A stretch of DNA of 64,000 bases from Rodentibacter genomosp. 1 (GCF_001999285.1 NZ_MLHN01000008.1:150533-214532); one strand, 5' to 3'; shown: positions 13,647-24,459, numbered from the stretch's first letter. Numbers and translations: made by a program. Notes: a model not told the origin generated them from the letters alone.

Positions 13647-14436
13647 ACGAGCGTTATACGATAAATTTGTGAGCTTTTATCATATTATTTCCGAGAATGA
13701 AGGGAACACTGAAGCACAGTTACGCGCTAAAATGGGACATTTGGTACGTAAAGCGCGTAGTGAAATTTCACCGGATTGGGCGGTAGAAGATCGTATTCAT
13801 CATTTATTACAATTGGTCTATGGTGACTGGGGTTTTCATTGTGATCCTGAACATTATTTTTATGCTCGAAATCTCTATTTACCCTATGTCTTAGAATATC
13901 GTGAGGGCATGCCGGTGAGCCTTGGGGCAATTATCTTATACCTTGCGGAAGCCTTAGATTTACCGATCTATCCTGTCAATTTCCCAACGCAATTAATTTT
14001 GCGTGCTGAAGTGGATGAGCAAGTGGCATTTATCGATCCTTGGAATGGAAACTACATTTCTCAAGAAAAATTACAGCAGCTTTATGAAGGAGCTTTTGGA
14101 TTTGGTGCAAAGATCCAATCTGAGGAACTTGATCGTGCAGATATTCAACAGCTTTTTTCTCGCTTTGAACAGCTTGCCAAAAATGCCCTCATTCGTGAAG
14201 AACATAATGATATGGCGTTTCGTTATATTGAATCATTAGTTCATCAATCTGATGATCCCCATAATATCCGCGATCGTGGTTTAGTATTGGCTCAGATGGG
14301 GGCATATTCCCAAGCATTGAAAGATCTAGAGTATTTTGTCGATAAATGTTCGCAAGATCCCACTGCCGCATTGATTCGGGTACAACTATTAGAACTCAAA
14401 GGCGAGATTGATAAAGATCGCCAAGTTATTCATTAA
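13633..14436 (+). CDS. sirB1: SirB1/YchA family protein (transglutaminase-like with TPR)
   Basis: 267 residues. The N-terminal two thirds match the SirB1 transglutaminase-like region (MPVSLGAIILYLAEALDLPIYPVNFPTQLILR, then FIDPWNG), without a clear catalytic Cys. The C-terminus has tetratricopeptide-type helices (IRDRGLVLAQMGAYSQALKDLEYFV). The biochemical role is not established. The gene overlaps prmC by 14 bp and sits 12 bp ahead of kdsA in the conserved cluster. Confidence 0.88.
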   Translation: MKYYKRALYDKFVSFYHIISENEGNTEAQLRAKMGHLVRKARSEISPDWAVEDRIHHLLQLVYGDWGFHCDPEHYFYARNLYLPYVLEYREGMPVSLGAIILYLAEALDLPIYPVNFPTQLILRAEVDEQVAFIDPWNGNYISQEKLQQLYEGAFGFGAKIQSEELDRADIQQLFSRFEQLAKNALIREEHNDMAFRYIESLVHQSDDPHNIRDRGLVLAQMGAYSQALKDLEYFVDKCSQDPTAALIRVQLLELKGEIDKDRQVIH

Positions 14437-15303
<867 letters not shown>

Positions 15304-15351
15304 TAGCGAAGTGCGGTTAAAAATAGGAAGGTTTTTCTGGATTATTTGTAG

Positions 15352-15404
15352 GGACACACTGCGTGTGTCCGCTATAAAATATGTGATAATTGGACACACG
15401 CAGT
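15352..15404. repeat. Two mutually exclusive hairpins between kdsA and hprA
   Basis: GGACACAC (15352-15359) pairs with GTGTGTCC (15363-15370) around a 3-base loop. ACTGCGTGTGTCC (15358-15370) is also complementary over 13 bases to 15392-15404. The two pairings compete for the same strand. It may be a REP-like extragenic element or an attenuator ahead of hprA. Confidence 0.6.
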
Positions 15405-15490
15405 CATTTCATTGAAATAACTGTTTTGTGTATTCACTATATAATACCGAAATTTTGATCGCGCTTTTTTAAATAAAAAAGGAGAACATA

Positions 15491-16438
15491 ATGCAAATCG
15501 TATTTTTAGATAGTACCGCTATTCCAAAACATATTCCTATTCCTCGTCCAAGTTTTGAGCATGAATGGATTGAATACCCTCATACCTCTGCTGATCAAAC
15601 TATTGAACGGGCGAAAAATGCAGATATTGTGATTACCAGTAAAGTCATTTTTGATCGTAAAACGCTTGAACAGCTCCCAAAACTTAAACTTATTGCAATT
15701 ACTGCAACAGGTACTAATAACATTGACTTAATTGCAGCAAAAGAATTAGGGGTTGAAGTCAAAAATGTGACAGGCTACTCCAGTGTCACCGTCCCCGAAC
15801 ACGTAATGGGGTTGATTTTCTCCTTAAAACACAGTCTTGCCGGTTGGTTGCGTGATCAAACTTCTGCCAAATGGGGGGAAAGCCAACAGTTTTGTTACTT
15901 CGATTATCCGATTACCGATGTGCGGGGTTCTACCCTTGGTATCGTAGGAAAGGGGTGTTTAGGTTCTGAAGTCGGGCGTTTGGCTAAAGCATTGGGAATG
16001 AATGTGCTTTACGCAGAGCATAAAGATGCGACAACTTGCCGTGAGGGATATACGCCTTTTAATGAGGTATTAAAGCAAGCGGATATATTGACTTTACATT
16101 GTCCATTGACTCAAACAACTGAAAATTTAATCAATGCGGAAACCCTGTCACAAATGAAAAACGGGGCATTCTTAATCAATACAGGACGTGGGCCTTTAGT
16201 GGATGAAATCGCCTTATTAAACGCATTAACAAGTGGGCATTTGGGGGGGGCTGCCTTAGATGTGATGATTAAAGAACCACCGGAAAAAGACAATCCGTTG
16301 ATACTTGCGGCAAAAACCATGCCAAACTTAATTATTACCCCACACATTGCGTGGGCAAGTGATAGTGCGGTGACGACATTAGTGAAAAAAGTGACGCAAA
16401 ATATGGAAGATTTTGTCGCACAATTAAACCAAAAGTAA
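15491..16438 (+). CDS. hprA: D-2-hydroxyacid dehydrogenase (glycerate dehydrogenase-like)
   Basis: 315 residues. NAD-binding GKGCLG at 153-158, catalytic R233 (NTGRGPLVDE), E262 and H285 (ITPHIAWAS) are all present. HprA-type enzymes interconvert hydroxypyruvate and D-glycerate; the exact substrate is inferred from similarity. The stop is followed by the lolC ATG after 1 bp. The codons for LGG at 251-253 form a run of eight G (16243-16250), a possible slippage site. Confidence 0.85.
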   Translation: MQIVFLDSTAIPKHIPIPRPSFEHEWIEYPHTSADQTIERAKNADIVITSKVIFDRKTLEQLPKLKLIAITATGTNNIDLIAAKELGVEVKNVTGYSSVTVPEHVMGLIFSLKHSLAGWLRDQTSAKWGESQQFCYFDYPITDVRGSTLGIVGKGCLGSEVGRLAKALGMNVLYAEHKDATTCREGYTPFNEVLKQADILTLHCPLTQTTENLINAETLSQMKNGAFLINTGRGPLVDEIALLNALTSGHLGGAALDVMIKEPPEKDNPLILAAKTMPNLIITPHIAWASDSAVTTLVKKVTQNMEDFVAQLNQK

Positions 16439-16439
16439 T

Positions 16440-17621
16440 ATGAATTTACCCATTTCTCTTTATATTGCCTTACGTTATTGGCGAGCGAAAAGTGCGGATC
16501 GTTTTGGGCGATTAGTGACGAGCCTCGCCAGCTTGGGCATTGTTTTAGGTGTGATGGCACTGATTATCGTACTTTCGGTGATGAATGGGCTGGAGGGGTA
16601 TCAAAAGCAACAAGTGCTTTCCTCCATTCCACATGCCATTATTAGTCAAGAGCAACCAATTTCCACAAAAAAACCGTTAGAAAATCTACCGCACTTTGTG
16701 CAAAAAGCCGTACCGATTAACACCACAAAAGTGATTTATCAAACAACTAAAGGCGTGAGTGCGGGGCAGGTGATTGGTGTACAATCCTTTTCTGATGATC
16801 CTTTATTGGAAGGCCAAGATCGTATTCCTTTTGAAACCTTATTGCCCACAGGTGAATTTAAATTGATAATTGGCAATCAATTGGCTCAAAAACTTGGTGT
16901 CAATGTCGGTGATAAAATCCGCTTAATGATTACGGAAAATAGCCAATACACCCCCTTTGGGCGTGTGCCGATGCAGCGTTTGTTTACTGTGAGTGATATT
17001 TACTTTGATTATAGCGAAGCATCTGGTTACGAAGCCTTTGCCAATTTATCGGATATTGGGCGATTAATGCGTATTCAACCGGAACAGGCACAGGGCTATC
17101 GTTTGTTCTTGACCGATCCTTTTTTAATTACTGAATTACCCGCTTATTTCCCTCAGCAACAAATCACCGATTGGCGTGTACAAAAAGGCGAATTTTTCCA
17201 AGCTGTGCGTATGGAAAAAAATATGATGGGGCTATTGATTAGCCTGATTATCGTGGTTGCCATTTCTAATATCGTCACCTCTTTGAGTCTCATGGTGGTG
17301 GACAAACAAGGGGAAATCGCTATTTTGCAAACCCAAGGGCTGACGAAATCACAAGTACGTTCAGTGTTTATTTACCAAGGCTTGCTCGTGGGGTTGGTCG
17401 GTACGTTGATTGGGGCAATATTGGGCATATTGATTACCCTAAACTTGACAACGATCATAAGTGCGGTCAATCCAAACAGTGTTTTTTTGCCTACTGAACT
17501 AGGAGCTTGGCAAATTTGCTTTGTTATTGCGTTCTCTCTTTTATTATCTTTATTATCCACTATTTATCCTGCTTATCGTGCGGCAAAAACAGAGCCGGCG
17601 GAAGCATTGCGTTATGAGTAA
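16440..17621 (+). CDS. lolC: Lipoprotein release ABC transporter permease LolC
   Basis: 393 residues. A first membrane span near residues 28-50 (GIVLGVMALIIVLSVMNGLEG, the typical MNG motif) is followed by a large periplasmic domain and three C-terminal spans of the FtsX fold. Ends PAYRAAKTEPAEALRYE. With LolD and LolE it pulls mature lipoproteins from the inner membrane and hands them to LolA. Four genes hprA-lolC-lolD-lolE run with gaps of only a few bases. Confidence 0.93.
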   Translation: MNLPISLYIALRYWRAKSADRFGRLVTSLASLGIVLGVMALIIVLSVMNGLEGYQKQQVLSSIPHAIISQEQPISTKKPLENLPHFVQKAVPINTTKVIYQTTKGVSAGQVIGVQSFSDDPLLEGQDRIPFETLLPTGEFKLIIGNQLAQKLGVNVGDKIRLMITENSQYTPFGRVPMQRLFTVSDIYFDYSEASGYEAFANLSDIGRLMRIQPEQAQGYRLFLTDPFLITELPAYFPQQQITDWRVQKGEFFQAVRMEKNMMGLLISLIIVVAISNIVTSLSLMVVDKQGEIAILQTQGLTKSQVRSVFIYQGLLVGLVGTLIGAILGILITLNLTTIISAVNPNSVFLPTELGAWQICFVIAFSLLLSLLSTIYPAYRAAKTEPAEALRYE

Positions 17622-17624
17622 AGT

Positions 17625-18311
17625 ATGAGTCAATATTTATTACAGTGTGAAAATATCAGTAAATTTTATCAAGAAGGTGATAACCAAACTCAAGTCCTAA
17701 AAGGGGTGTCTTTTGCCATGAAACCGAATGAATTGGTAGCAGTTGTCGGCAGTTCAGGTTCCGGAAAAAGTACGCTTTTACATACTTTAGGCGGTTTAGA
17801 TCAGCCAAGTAGTGGGGAAGTGTTTATTAAAGGTCAATCACTGCAAAAAGCCTCGGAATCAGAATTAGCGAAATTGAGAAATCAGAATTTGGGTTTTGTG
17901 TATCAATTTCATCATTTGATGGCAGATTTTTCAGCCCTTGAAAATGTGATGATGCCAATGTTGATTGGTCGTCAAAATAAAACAGAAGCGAAAGACCGTG
18001 CAGAAAAAATGCTCAATGCAGTGGGATTAAGCCATCGTATTTCTCATCGCCCGTCAGCGCTTTCAGGTGGTGAACGCCAGCGTGTTGCCATTGCCCGTGC
18101 CTTGGTAAATCATCCAGCTTTAGTGTTGGCAGACGAACCGACGGGAAATTTAGATCATAAAACAACGGAAAGCATTTTCGAGTTAATTCAAACCTTGAAT
18201 CAGGAACAAAGTATCGCTTTTTTACTCGTTACCCATGATATGGGGTTAGCTGAAAAATTATCCCGCCGTCTTACGATGCAAGATGGGGTATTAAGGGAAG
18301 ACGTAGAATGA
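17625..18311 (+). CDS. lolD: Lipoprotein release ABC transporter ATPase LolD
   Basis: 228 residues. Walker [10 protein letters not shown] at 42-50, signature [15 protein letters not shown], Walker [13 protein letters not shown] and the H-loop THD are intact. It powers LolCE. It begins 3 bp after lolC and overlaps lolE by 4 bp. Confidence 0.96.
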   Translation: MSQYLLQCENISKFYQEGDNQTQVLKGVSFAMKPNELVAVVGSSGSGKSTLLHTLGGLDQPSSGEVFIKGQSLQKASESELAKLRNQNLGFVYQFHHLMADFSALENVMMPMLIGRQNKTEAKDRAEKMLNAVGLSHRISHRPSALSGGERQRVAIARALVNHPALVLADEPTGNLDHKTTESIFELIQTLNQEQSIAFLLVTHDMGLAEKLSRRLTMQDGVLREDVE

Positions 18312-19555
18312 ACACTCCGTTTTTTATTAGCTGGCGTTATCAGCGTGGTAAGCAGAAAAATCCTTTGGTGGCATTGATTGCCAAATTCTCAGCAATTGGC
18401 ATTGCTTTGGGCGTAGCTGTGCTGATTGTTGGTTTAAGTGCCATGAATGGCTTTGAACGGGAATTAAATCAACGTATCTTAGCTGTGGTTCCTCATGCTG
18501 AAATTATGGTGAATGAAAATGCTCATGAGAAAACGATTAATCATTGGCAAAATCTCTCAGCACGTTTAAAAACAAATGAAAAAATAACCGCACTTTCCCC
18601 TTTTGTCAGTTTTACGGCATTGGTTGAGAACGGCAGTAAACTGAAAGTGGTACAGGTAAAAGGCTTGGATAAAACCACACAAGATCAGGTGAGCTCACTC
18701 GGAAAGTTTGTCGAGGGGAATGGCTGGCAACAGTTTGACAAAGAAGGCGGGTTGGTACTCGGTTTTGGTATCGCAAAAGAGTTGGAGGTCAAAGAAGGGG
18801 ATTGGGTTTCCCTACTGATTTCACAAGCCAATGAAGAAGAATTATCCCAGCCTTATCGTGAACGTGTTCAAGTGACAGGTATTTTGCGTTTAGACGGTCA
18901 GCTTGATCACAGTTATGCCTTACTTTCACTTCCACAAGCGCAAGAATTATTGGGTTATCGAGCAGACCAAATTACCGGCGTAGAGCTTAAAGTTGCCGAT
19001 CCTTTTAAGGTTCAAGCTCTTAACTATTCTGAGTTGAGCGATTATCCACAGTTGCTTTATGTACAAAATTGGATTGCTAAATTTGGCTATATGTATCGTG
19101 ATATCCAGCTTATTCGTACCGTGATGTATATTGCCATGGTGCTTGTGATCGGGGTTGCCTGTTTCAATATTGTTTCCACCTTGATGATGGCGGTAAAAGA
19201 TAAGCAAGGCGATATTGCTATTATGCGTACATTAGGTGCAAATAATGGGTTTATTAAACGTATTTTTATCTGGTACGGCTTGCAAGCAGGAATGAAAGGG
19301 TGTTTAATAGGTATCGTTCTTGGCGTGATTTTGGCGTTGAATTTAACTTCGCTTATTCAAGGCTTAGAATATTTACTCGGAAAGAAATTGCTATCGGACG
19401 GCATTTATTTTGTCGATTTTCTTCCTAGCGAGCTTCATTGGCAAGATGTTTTGTTAGTTTTAGTGGCAGCGTTAGTCTTAAGTCTCTTGGCGAGCCTTTA
19501 TCCGGCAAGTCGAGCAGCCAAACTTCAACCGGCTCGGGTGTTGAGCAGCCATTAA
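18308..19555 (+). CDS. lolE: Lipoprotein release ABC transporter permease LolE
   Basis: 415 residues, FtsX-type: span near 25-48 with the MNGFERELN motif, a periplasmic domain, and three spans from about 270 on ([20 protein letters not shown]). Ends [18 protein letters not shown]. It pairs with LolC as the lipoprotein-binding half; the ATG overlaps the lolD stop. Confidence 0.94.
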   Translation: MNTPFFISWRYQRGKQKNPLVALIAKFSAIGIALGVAVLIVGLSAMNGFERELNQRILAVVPHAEIMVNENAHEKTINHWQNLSARLKTNEKITALSPFVSFTALVENGSKLKVVQVKGLDKTTQDQVSSLGKFVEGNGWQQFDKEGGLVLGFGIAKELEVKEGDWVSLLISQANEEELSQPYRERVQVTGILRLDGQLDHSYALLSLPQAQELLGYRADQITGVELKVADPFKVQALNYSELSDYPQLLYVQNWIAKFGYMYRDIQLIRTVMYIAMVLVIGVACFNIVSTLMMAVKDKQGDIAIMRTLGANNGFIKRIFIWYGLQAGMKGCLIGIVLGVILALNLTSLIQGLEYLLGKKLLSDGIYFVDFLPSELHWQDVLLVLVAALVLSLLASLYPASRAAKLQPARVLSSH

Positions 19556-19577
19556 ACAATATTGGAACTTTTACAAT

Positions 19578-19595
19578 GAACTAGTTTACTAGTAC
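19578..19595. promoter_or_regulatory. trp operator (TrpR box) upstream of aroG
   Basis: GAACTAGTTTACTAGTAC is an almost perfect dyad matching the E. coli trp operator core (GTACTAGTTAACTAGTAC). It lies 67 bp before the aroG start and between a TTTACA-like -35 (19570) and a weak -10, so the repressor would block transcription. In E. coli TrpR controls aroH in this way. Confidence 0.8.
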
Positions 19596-19661
19596 AGAAA
19601 ATAAGTGTAGAGTATTTGCAATTTTCAAACACAATACTTAAAAAATATAAGAGAGTGATGT

Positions 19662-20747
19662 ATGACAAAAGAAAAAATTAAAATCGTCGTCGCAAATGAT
19701 GATACACGTATCGAAAAGATTGATCAGGTTTTACCGCCTATCGCCCTATTAGAAAAATTCCCCGCTAGCGAAGAAGCGGCGGCACTCGTTAAACAAACCC
19801 GCCAAGAAACACATAATATTATTCATGGTAAAGATGATCGATTATTAGTGATTATCGGTCCATGCTCCATTCATGATCCTAAAGCGGCGCTTGAATATGC
19901 CAATCGTTTAAAACCCCTACGTGAAAAATATAAAGACAGCCTAGAAATTATTATGCGTGTTTATTTTGAAAAACCACGCACCACAGTAGGTTGGAAAGGA
20001 TTGATCAATGACCCTTACTTAAATGATACTTATCGTTTGAATGATGGTTTACGCATTGCCCGTAAATTACTCTCTGATATTAATAATCTTGGTGTACCGT
20101 CTGCCGGTGAATTTTTAGATATGATTACACCACAATATGTTGCGGATTTTATGAGCTGGGGGGCGATTGGTGCACGTACTACTGAATCGCAGGTTCACCG
20201 TGAATTAGCTTCCGGTTTATCTTGCGCTGTTGGTTTCAAAAATGCGACGAATGGTGGGGTAAAAGTGGCATTAGATGCGGTTGGTTCTGCAGAAGCACCC
20301 CATAATTTCTTATCGGTCACTAAATTTGGCCATTCAGCCATTGTTTCTACCAAAGGTAATGAAGATTGCCACATTATTTTACGTGGTGGGGATAAAGGGC
20401 CAAATTACAGTGCCGAAGATGTGGCAAAAGTCTGCGCAGAAATTGAAAAAACCGGTCGTGTTCCGCATGTTATGGTAGATTTTAGTCATGCCAATAGCAG
20501 TAAACAATTCAAAAAACAAATGGACGTTTGTGAAGATGTCAGCAAACAAATCGCCAGCGGTTCAAAACAAATCTTTGGAGTGATGGTAGAAAGCCACTTA
20601 GTTGAAGGTCGCCAAGATTTAGTCAATGGCAAAGCCGCTACTTACGGACAAAGCATCACCGATGCTTGTATCGGTTGGGAAGATACGGAGATCTTACTCA
20701 AGCAGCTGTCTGATGCGGTGATTGCACGTCGCAACGTCAACGCATAG
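19662..20747 (+). CDS. aroG: 3-deoxy-7-phosphoheptulonate synthase (DAHP synthase)
   Basis: 361 residues, class I (AroG/F/H type). Diagnostic stretches: IIGPCSIHDPKAALEYA, RVYFEKPRTTVGWKGLINDP, PSAGEFLDMITPQY, GARTTESQVHRE, VDFSHANSSK and VESHLVEGRQD. It joins phosphoenolpyruvate and erythrose 4-phosphate in the first step of aromatic synthesis. The trp operator upstream suggests tryptophan control of transcription. Which amino acid inhibits the enzyme cannot be read safely; I give aroG by resemblance. Confidence 0.93.
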   Translation: MTKEKIKIVVANDDTRIEKIDQVLPPIALLEKFPASEEAAALVKQTRQETHNIIHGKDDRLLVIIGPCSIHDPKAALEYANRLKPLREKYKDSLEIIMRVYFEKPRTTVGWKGLINDPYLNDTYRLNDGLRIARKLLSDINNLGVPSAGEFLDMITPQYVADFMSWGAIGARTTESQVHRELASGLSCAVGFKNATNGGVKVALDAVGSAEAPHNFLSVTKFGHSAIVSTKGNEDCHIILRGGDKGPNYSAEDVAKVCAEIEKTGRVPHVMVDFSHANSSKQFKKQMDVCEDVSKQIASGSKQIFGVMVESHLVEGRQDLVNGKAATYGQSITDACIGWEDTEILLKQLSDAVIARRNVNA

Positions 20748-20777
20748 TTTTAAGTTTTAGTTTCATTTTAGTGTATA

Positions 20778-20803
20778 GGGGGCGAGTTTTTCGCCCTTTT
20801 TTC
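20778..20803 (+). terminator. Intrinsic terminator after aroG
   Basis: GGGCGA and TCGCCC form the stem with a 5-base T-rich loop, followed by a run of Ts. Confidence 0.85.
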
Positions 20804-20933
20804 TTATTGAGTGGTTAATTCATCGCAATGCGAATTCAATGGTCTCTAATGTGTTTTATCAAAGTATTTATTGCGTTAAAAGTGCGGTTGGTTTTAAATG
20901 AGAAATATTTTTTATTAAGGAATCTCATCTTTT

Positions 20934-21791
20934 ATGAAATTTGATGAATTGGACTTATCAGATGGACGGACTAAATTGGATTTGCTTGCAGGCATTATCC
21001 AAATAGAAAAAGGGAATTATCTAGATTTTATCGTTGATCGTCCGGAAGGTATGAAAGGATATATGTTACAACTCACTACCTTTGGACATGGAAAAGTGTT
21101 TGATGGAAAGCAATTTTTTTCCGTTAAACGAGGGCAACTTGTACTGTTTCCACCGAATACGCTTCAGCATTACTATCGCCAATCCGAATATCAATATTGG
21201 CATTATAAATGGATTTATTTTCATCCCAAACCACGGTGGCTAAAATGGTTGAATTGGACAAATTGTAAGGAAAATATTGGGCGTATTGTTATCAATGAAA
21301 TGCTTTCTTTTCAAGAAATTAGCCAACTTTTCAGTAAAATTGCACAAGAGTCTGAGTCAAATGATTTGCTTAAAAAGGAAATGAATTCCGGGTTGTTGGA
21401 ATATTTACTGATGAAGTGTGTTTCAGTGGAGAATATTAAAGATGCTTCACCAATAGATAGCAGAATATTAAAGGTTTGCGATCTAATTTTAGAAAATTTG
21501 TCACAAAATTGGAGTGTTGAATATTTTGCTAATCAGGTCTTTTTATCTGAGTCTCGTCTTTCACATTTATTTAAACAATCTCTAGGAATTGGTTTGATTC
21601 AATGGCGTGAACAGCAACGTATTGGCGAGGCGAAAAAATTGCTTTACTTCTCGAGTTTACCAGTCCATAAAATTGCAAAGTCCTTAGGTTATGAGGATTC
21701 TCTGTACTTTTCAAAAATTTTCAAAAAACATACCGCACTTTCGCCCTCTCAATTTCGTGTTGGTGAGTTGAGTGGTGAAATTAAAATGTGA
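20934..21791 (+). CDS. AraC-family regulator of the sugar operon
   Basis: 285 residues. The N-terminal cupin-like effector domain includes VDRPEGMKGYMLQLTTFG and FFSVKRGQLVLFPPNTLQHYY. Two C-terminal helix-turn-helix motifs follow: NWSVEYFANQVFLSESRLSHLFKQSLG and LPVHKIAKSLGYEDSLYFSKIFKKHTALSPSQFR. It is the layout of AraC/XylR activators. It lies directly before and in line with a sugar ABC operon, so it probably binds that sugar and activates the operon. Confidence 0.88.
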   Translation: MKFDELDLSDGRTKLDLLAGIIQIEKGNYLDFIVDRPEGMKGYMLQLTTFGHGKVFDGKQFFSVKRGQLVLFPPNTLQHYYRQSEYQYWHYKWIYFHPKPRWLKWLNWTNCKENIGRIVINEMLSFQEISQLFSKIAQESESNDLLKKEMNSGLLEYLLMKCVSVENIKDASPIDSRILKVCDLILENLSQNWSVEYFANQVFLSESRLSHLFKQSLGIGLIQWREQQRIGEAKKLLYFSSLPVHKIAKSLGYEDSLYFSKIFKKHTALSPSQFRVGELSGEIKM

Positions 21792-21939
21792 TCCATTTCT
21801 CACTTTATTGGCTGTAGCGGATTTTTCCATATTCTTAACAGAAAGTTACCTATGCTTTTTGAATTAAATTACTAAGATATTTAATAGCCTTAATTGCTGT
21901 TGTAAGTTAAGGAATTATTCATTTTATGAGGAAAATCTT

Positions 21940-22914
21940 ATGAAAAAGCCAACATTCAAACATTTCTTACTTTCCGGTCTTTTTACATTTGCTTGTTACA
22001 GTTCAGCGATTGCAAGTGATGTGGTAAATATTTCAAAAATTGATGGTATGCCTTGGTTTAACCGTATGGCTGAAGGGGTTGTTCAAGCGGGCAAAGATAA
22101 CCATATTAATGCTTATCAGGTGGGACCGTCAAATACCGATGCCCCTCAGCAGGTGAAATTAATTGAAGATTTAATCGCTAAGAAAGTCAGTGCGATTTCT
22201 ATTGTACCTAATGATGCCAGTGCATTAGAACCCGTACTGAAAAAGGCCAAACAAAACGGTATTGTTATATTAACTAATGAATCGGTTGGTCAACCGAGTG
22301 CTGACTGGGATATTGAAATTATTGATAATACCCAATTTGCAGCGGATTATGTTGAAGAGGTGGCAAAATCATTAGGCGGCAAAGGGGGTTATGTACTCTA
22401 TGTCGGGAGTTTAACCGTTCCGCAACATAACCTTTGGGCGGATCTTTTTGTGAAATATCAAAAACAACATTATCCAGATATGTTTGAGGTAACTAGCAGA
22501 ATGCCGGTGGCAGAGAATATTAATGATGCCCGTCGTACGACGATTGATTTAGTAAAAGCTCATCCTGATCTTAAAGCGGTCATTTCTTTCGGTTCACAAG
22601 GTCCGATTGGAGCAGGGCTCGCAGTAAAAGAAAAACGATTAAAAGGTAAGTTAAATGTTTTCGGTATGATGATTCCTTCACAAGCCGCTTCTTTAATTAA
22701 GAGCGGTAATATTACAATGGGGATTACTTATGATCCGGCGAATGCAGGCTATGCTTTAGCAGCAGTGGCGGCAAAAGTATTGAAAGGAGAAAAAATTGAA
22801 GAGGGATTGGTCATTCCAAATGTTGGCCAAGCTAAAGTAGATCAAGAGAGAAAACTATTGCAATTCCACAACGTATTGAAGGTAACTCAAGAAAATATAG
22901 ATAACCTATATTAA
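21940..22914 (+). CDS. Periplasmic sugar-binding protein (LsrB/RbsB superfamily)
   Basis: 324 residues with a signal peptide (cleavage after about residue 25, SAIAS). The mature part is a type I periplasmic binding protein: VVNISKIDGMPWFNRMAEGV, KLIEDLIAKKVSAISIVPND, ILTNESV, GYVLYVGSL. It is closest in feel to LsrB/rhamnose-type binders of the CUT2 class rather than to ribose protein. It feeds the transporter encoded downstream. The ligand is not predictable from sequence by eye. Confidence 0.9.
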   Translation: MKKPTFKHFLLSGLFTFACYSSAIASDVVNISKIDGMPWFNRMAEGVVQAGKDNHINAYQVGPSNTDAPQQVKLIEDLIAKKVSAISIVPNDASALEPVLKKAKQNGIVILTNESVGQPSADWDIEIIDNTQFAADYVEEVAKSLGGKGGYVLYVGSLTVPQHNLWADLFVKYQKQHYPDMFEVTSRMPVAENINDARRTTIDLVKAHPDLKAVISFGSQGPIGAGLAVKEKRLKGKLNVFGMMIPSQAASLIKSGNITMGITYDPANAGYALAAVAAKVLKGEKIEEGLVIPNVGQAKVDQERKLLQFHNVLKVTQENIDNLY

Positions 22915-22924
22915 CTAAAATTCT

Positions 22925-22946
22925 ACCGGGTTCTTTTGAACCCGGT
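22925..22946 (+). promoter_or_regulatory. Stem-loop between binding-protein and ATPase genes
   Basis: ACCGGGTTC and GAACCCGGT form a perfect 9-bp stem with a TTTT loop and only two Ts after it. It sits right after the binding-protein stop. Such loops usually protect the upstream mRNA or cause partial termination, giving an excess of binding protein over the membrane parts. Confidence 0.7.
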
Positions 22947-22965
22947 TTCCGCTAAAGGAGATTAT

Positions 22966-24459
22966 ATGTCTTTTATTTCAATGCGTAATATTAGTAAAAC
23001 CTTTAATGGCGTAAAAGCTTTAAATCAGGTTGAATTATCATTAAATTATGGCGAAGCACTTTGTTTAGCTGGGCAAAACGGCTGTGGAAAATCAACATTA
23101 ATTAAGATTTTATCAGGGGTTTATCAACCGGATCGGGGCGCGGAAATTCAGATTGGCGCAAGTCAATACGATAAATTAACACCGGAAGAATCTATTAACA
23201 AAGCTATTCAAGTTATCTATCAGGATTTATCTCTTTTTCCTAACTTGAGTGTTGCAGAGAATATTGCGATGAATGCGTATCGCCAATTCGGTTGGGTGAG
23301 TTCACAAAAAATACGAGAAATTGCCCGCCAAGCAATTGATAGCATTAATGCGGATTTGAATTTAGATGATCTTGTTGAGGATCTACCTATTGCTCGACAA
23401 CAATTGGTTGCGATTTGTCGGGCATTGGCACAAAACGCCAAATTGTTAATTATGGATGAACCAACGGCTTCATTAACCGCAAAGGAAGTCAATCATCTAC
23501 TTGATGTAGTGATTAAGCTAAAAAGTAAAGGAATTAGTATTATTTTTGTCAGCCATCGATTAAAAGAAGTGATGACGGTATCTGACAGCGTATTAGTTCT
23601 GAAAGACGGTAATATGGTGGGTAAATATCCTATTAAAGAGATGGATGAGAAGCGTTTGGCTTTTCTTATGAGTGGATTGGAAATCAATAAAGTGCGGTTA
23701 AATTTGTCGGATTTTTCACAATATCCGACAGTACTTGATGTAAGAAACCTGACCCGAGAGCATCAATACCGGAATATTAATTTTTCCATTAAAAAAGGAG
23801 AGATTGTGTCTTTAGTCGGTTTACTCGGTGCCGGTAGAACGGAACTTTGTCTGAGTTTATTCGGTATTACACAGCCAACGAGTGGGGAATGTTATTTAAA
23901 CGGCGAACCAACAAAAATTAACAATAACCGTGAGGCAATTGCAAAAGGGATTGTTTATGTTTCGGAAGATCGAATGAATACCGGCTTGATTATGCAAGAA
24001 TCTATTCATCATAATATTATTTCAACCATATTTAAGCGCATTATTAATCCTTTTGGAATTATTCAATCACATAAAGCCCGTCAATATACAAATCAACTTA
24101 TTCAGTCATTAAAAATTAAAGTATCGGATCCTGATCTTCCGGTTAATACATTATCAGGTGGTAATGCTCAGCGGGTTTCTATTGCCAAGTGGTTGGCAAT
24201 CAACCCTAAAGTGATTATTTTAGACTCACCCACTATCGGTGTCGATGTTGCTAATAAAGAGGGGATTTTTCAAATTATTCAATCTCTTGCAGAACAAGGC
24301 ATTACTGTTATTTTTGTGACCGATGAAATAGAAGAAGCCTATTATTATAGTCATCGTGTATTGGTTATGAAAAAAGGGGAAATCATTGCAGAATTTATGC
24401 CGTCAAATTGTACTGAGCAAGATATCGAGGAACTGGTCTATGAAAAATACGAACAATAA
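22966..24459 (+). CDS. Sugar ABC transporter ATPase, two nucleotide domains
   Basis: 497 residues from the ATG at 22966 (AAAGGAG upstream); a longer frame lacks a binding site. It is a tandem CUT2 ATPase like RbsA/LsrA. The first domain has Walker A GQNGCGKST and Walker B LLIMDEPTASL with a degenerate signature (IARQQLVAICRAL). The second has a degenerate Walker A (GLLGAGRTE) and the signature LSGGNAQRVSIAKWL. The degenerate second Walker A is normal for the family. Overlaps the first permease gene by 20 bp. Confidence 0.92.
   Translation: MSFISMRNISKTFNGVKALNQVELSLNYGEALCLAGQNGCGKSTLIKILSGVYQPDRGAEIQIGASQYDKLTPEESINKAIQVIYQDLSLFPNLSVAENIAMNAYRQFGWVSSQKIREIARQAIDSINADLNLDDLVEDLPIARQQLVAICRALAQNAKLLIMDEPTASLTAKEVNHLLDVVIKLKSKGISIIFVSHRLKEVMTVSDSVLVLKDGNMVGKYPIKEMDEKRLAFLMSGLEINKVRLNLSDFSQYPTVLDVRNLTREHQYRNINFSIKKGEIVSLVGLLGAGRTELCLSLFGITQPTSGECYLNGEPTKINNNREAIAKGIVYVSEDRMNTGLIMQESIHHNIISTIFKRIINPFGIIQSHKARQYTNQLIQSLKIKVSDPDLPVNTLSGGNAQRVSIAKWLAINPKVIILDSPTIGVDVANKEGIFQIIQSLAEQGITVIFVTDEIEEAYYYSHRVLVMKKGEIIAEFMPSNCTEQDIEELVYEKYEQ

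Noticed and set aside
21787..21803. CRP-like site at the end of the AraC gene
   Set aside because: TGTGA is followed by TCAC at the wrong spacing and the second half-site is imperfect; it also overlaps the stop codon.
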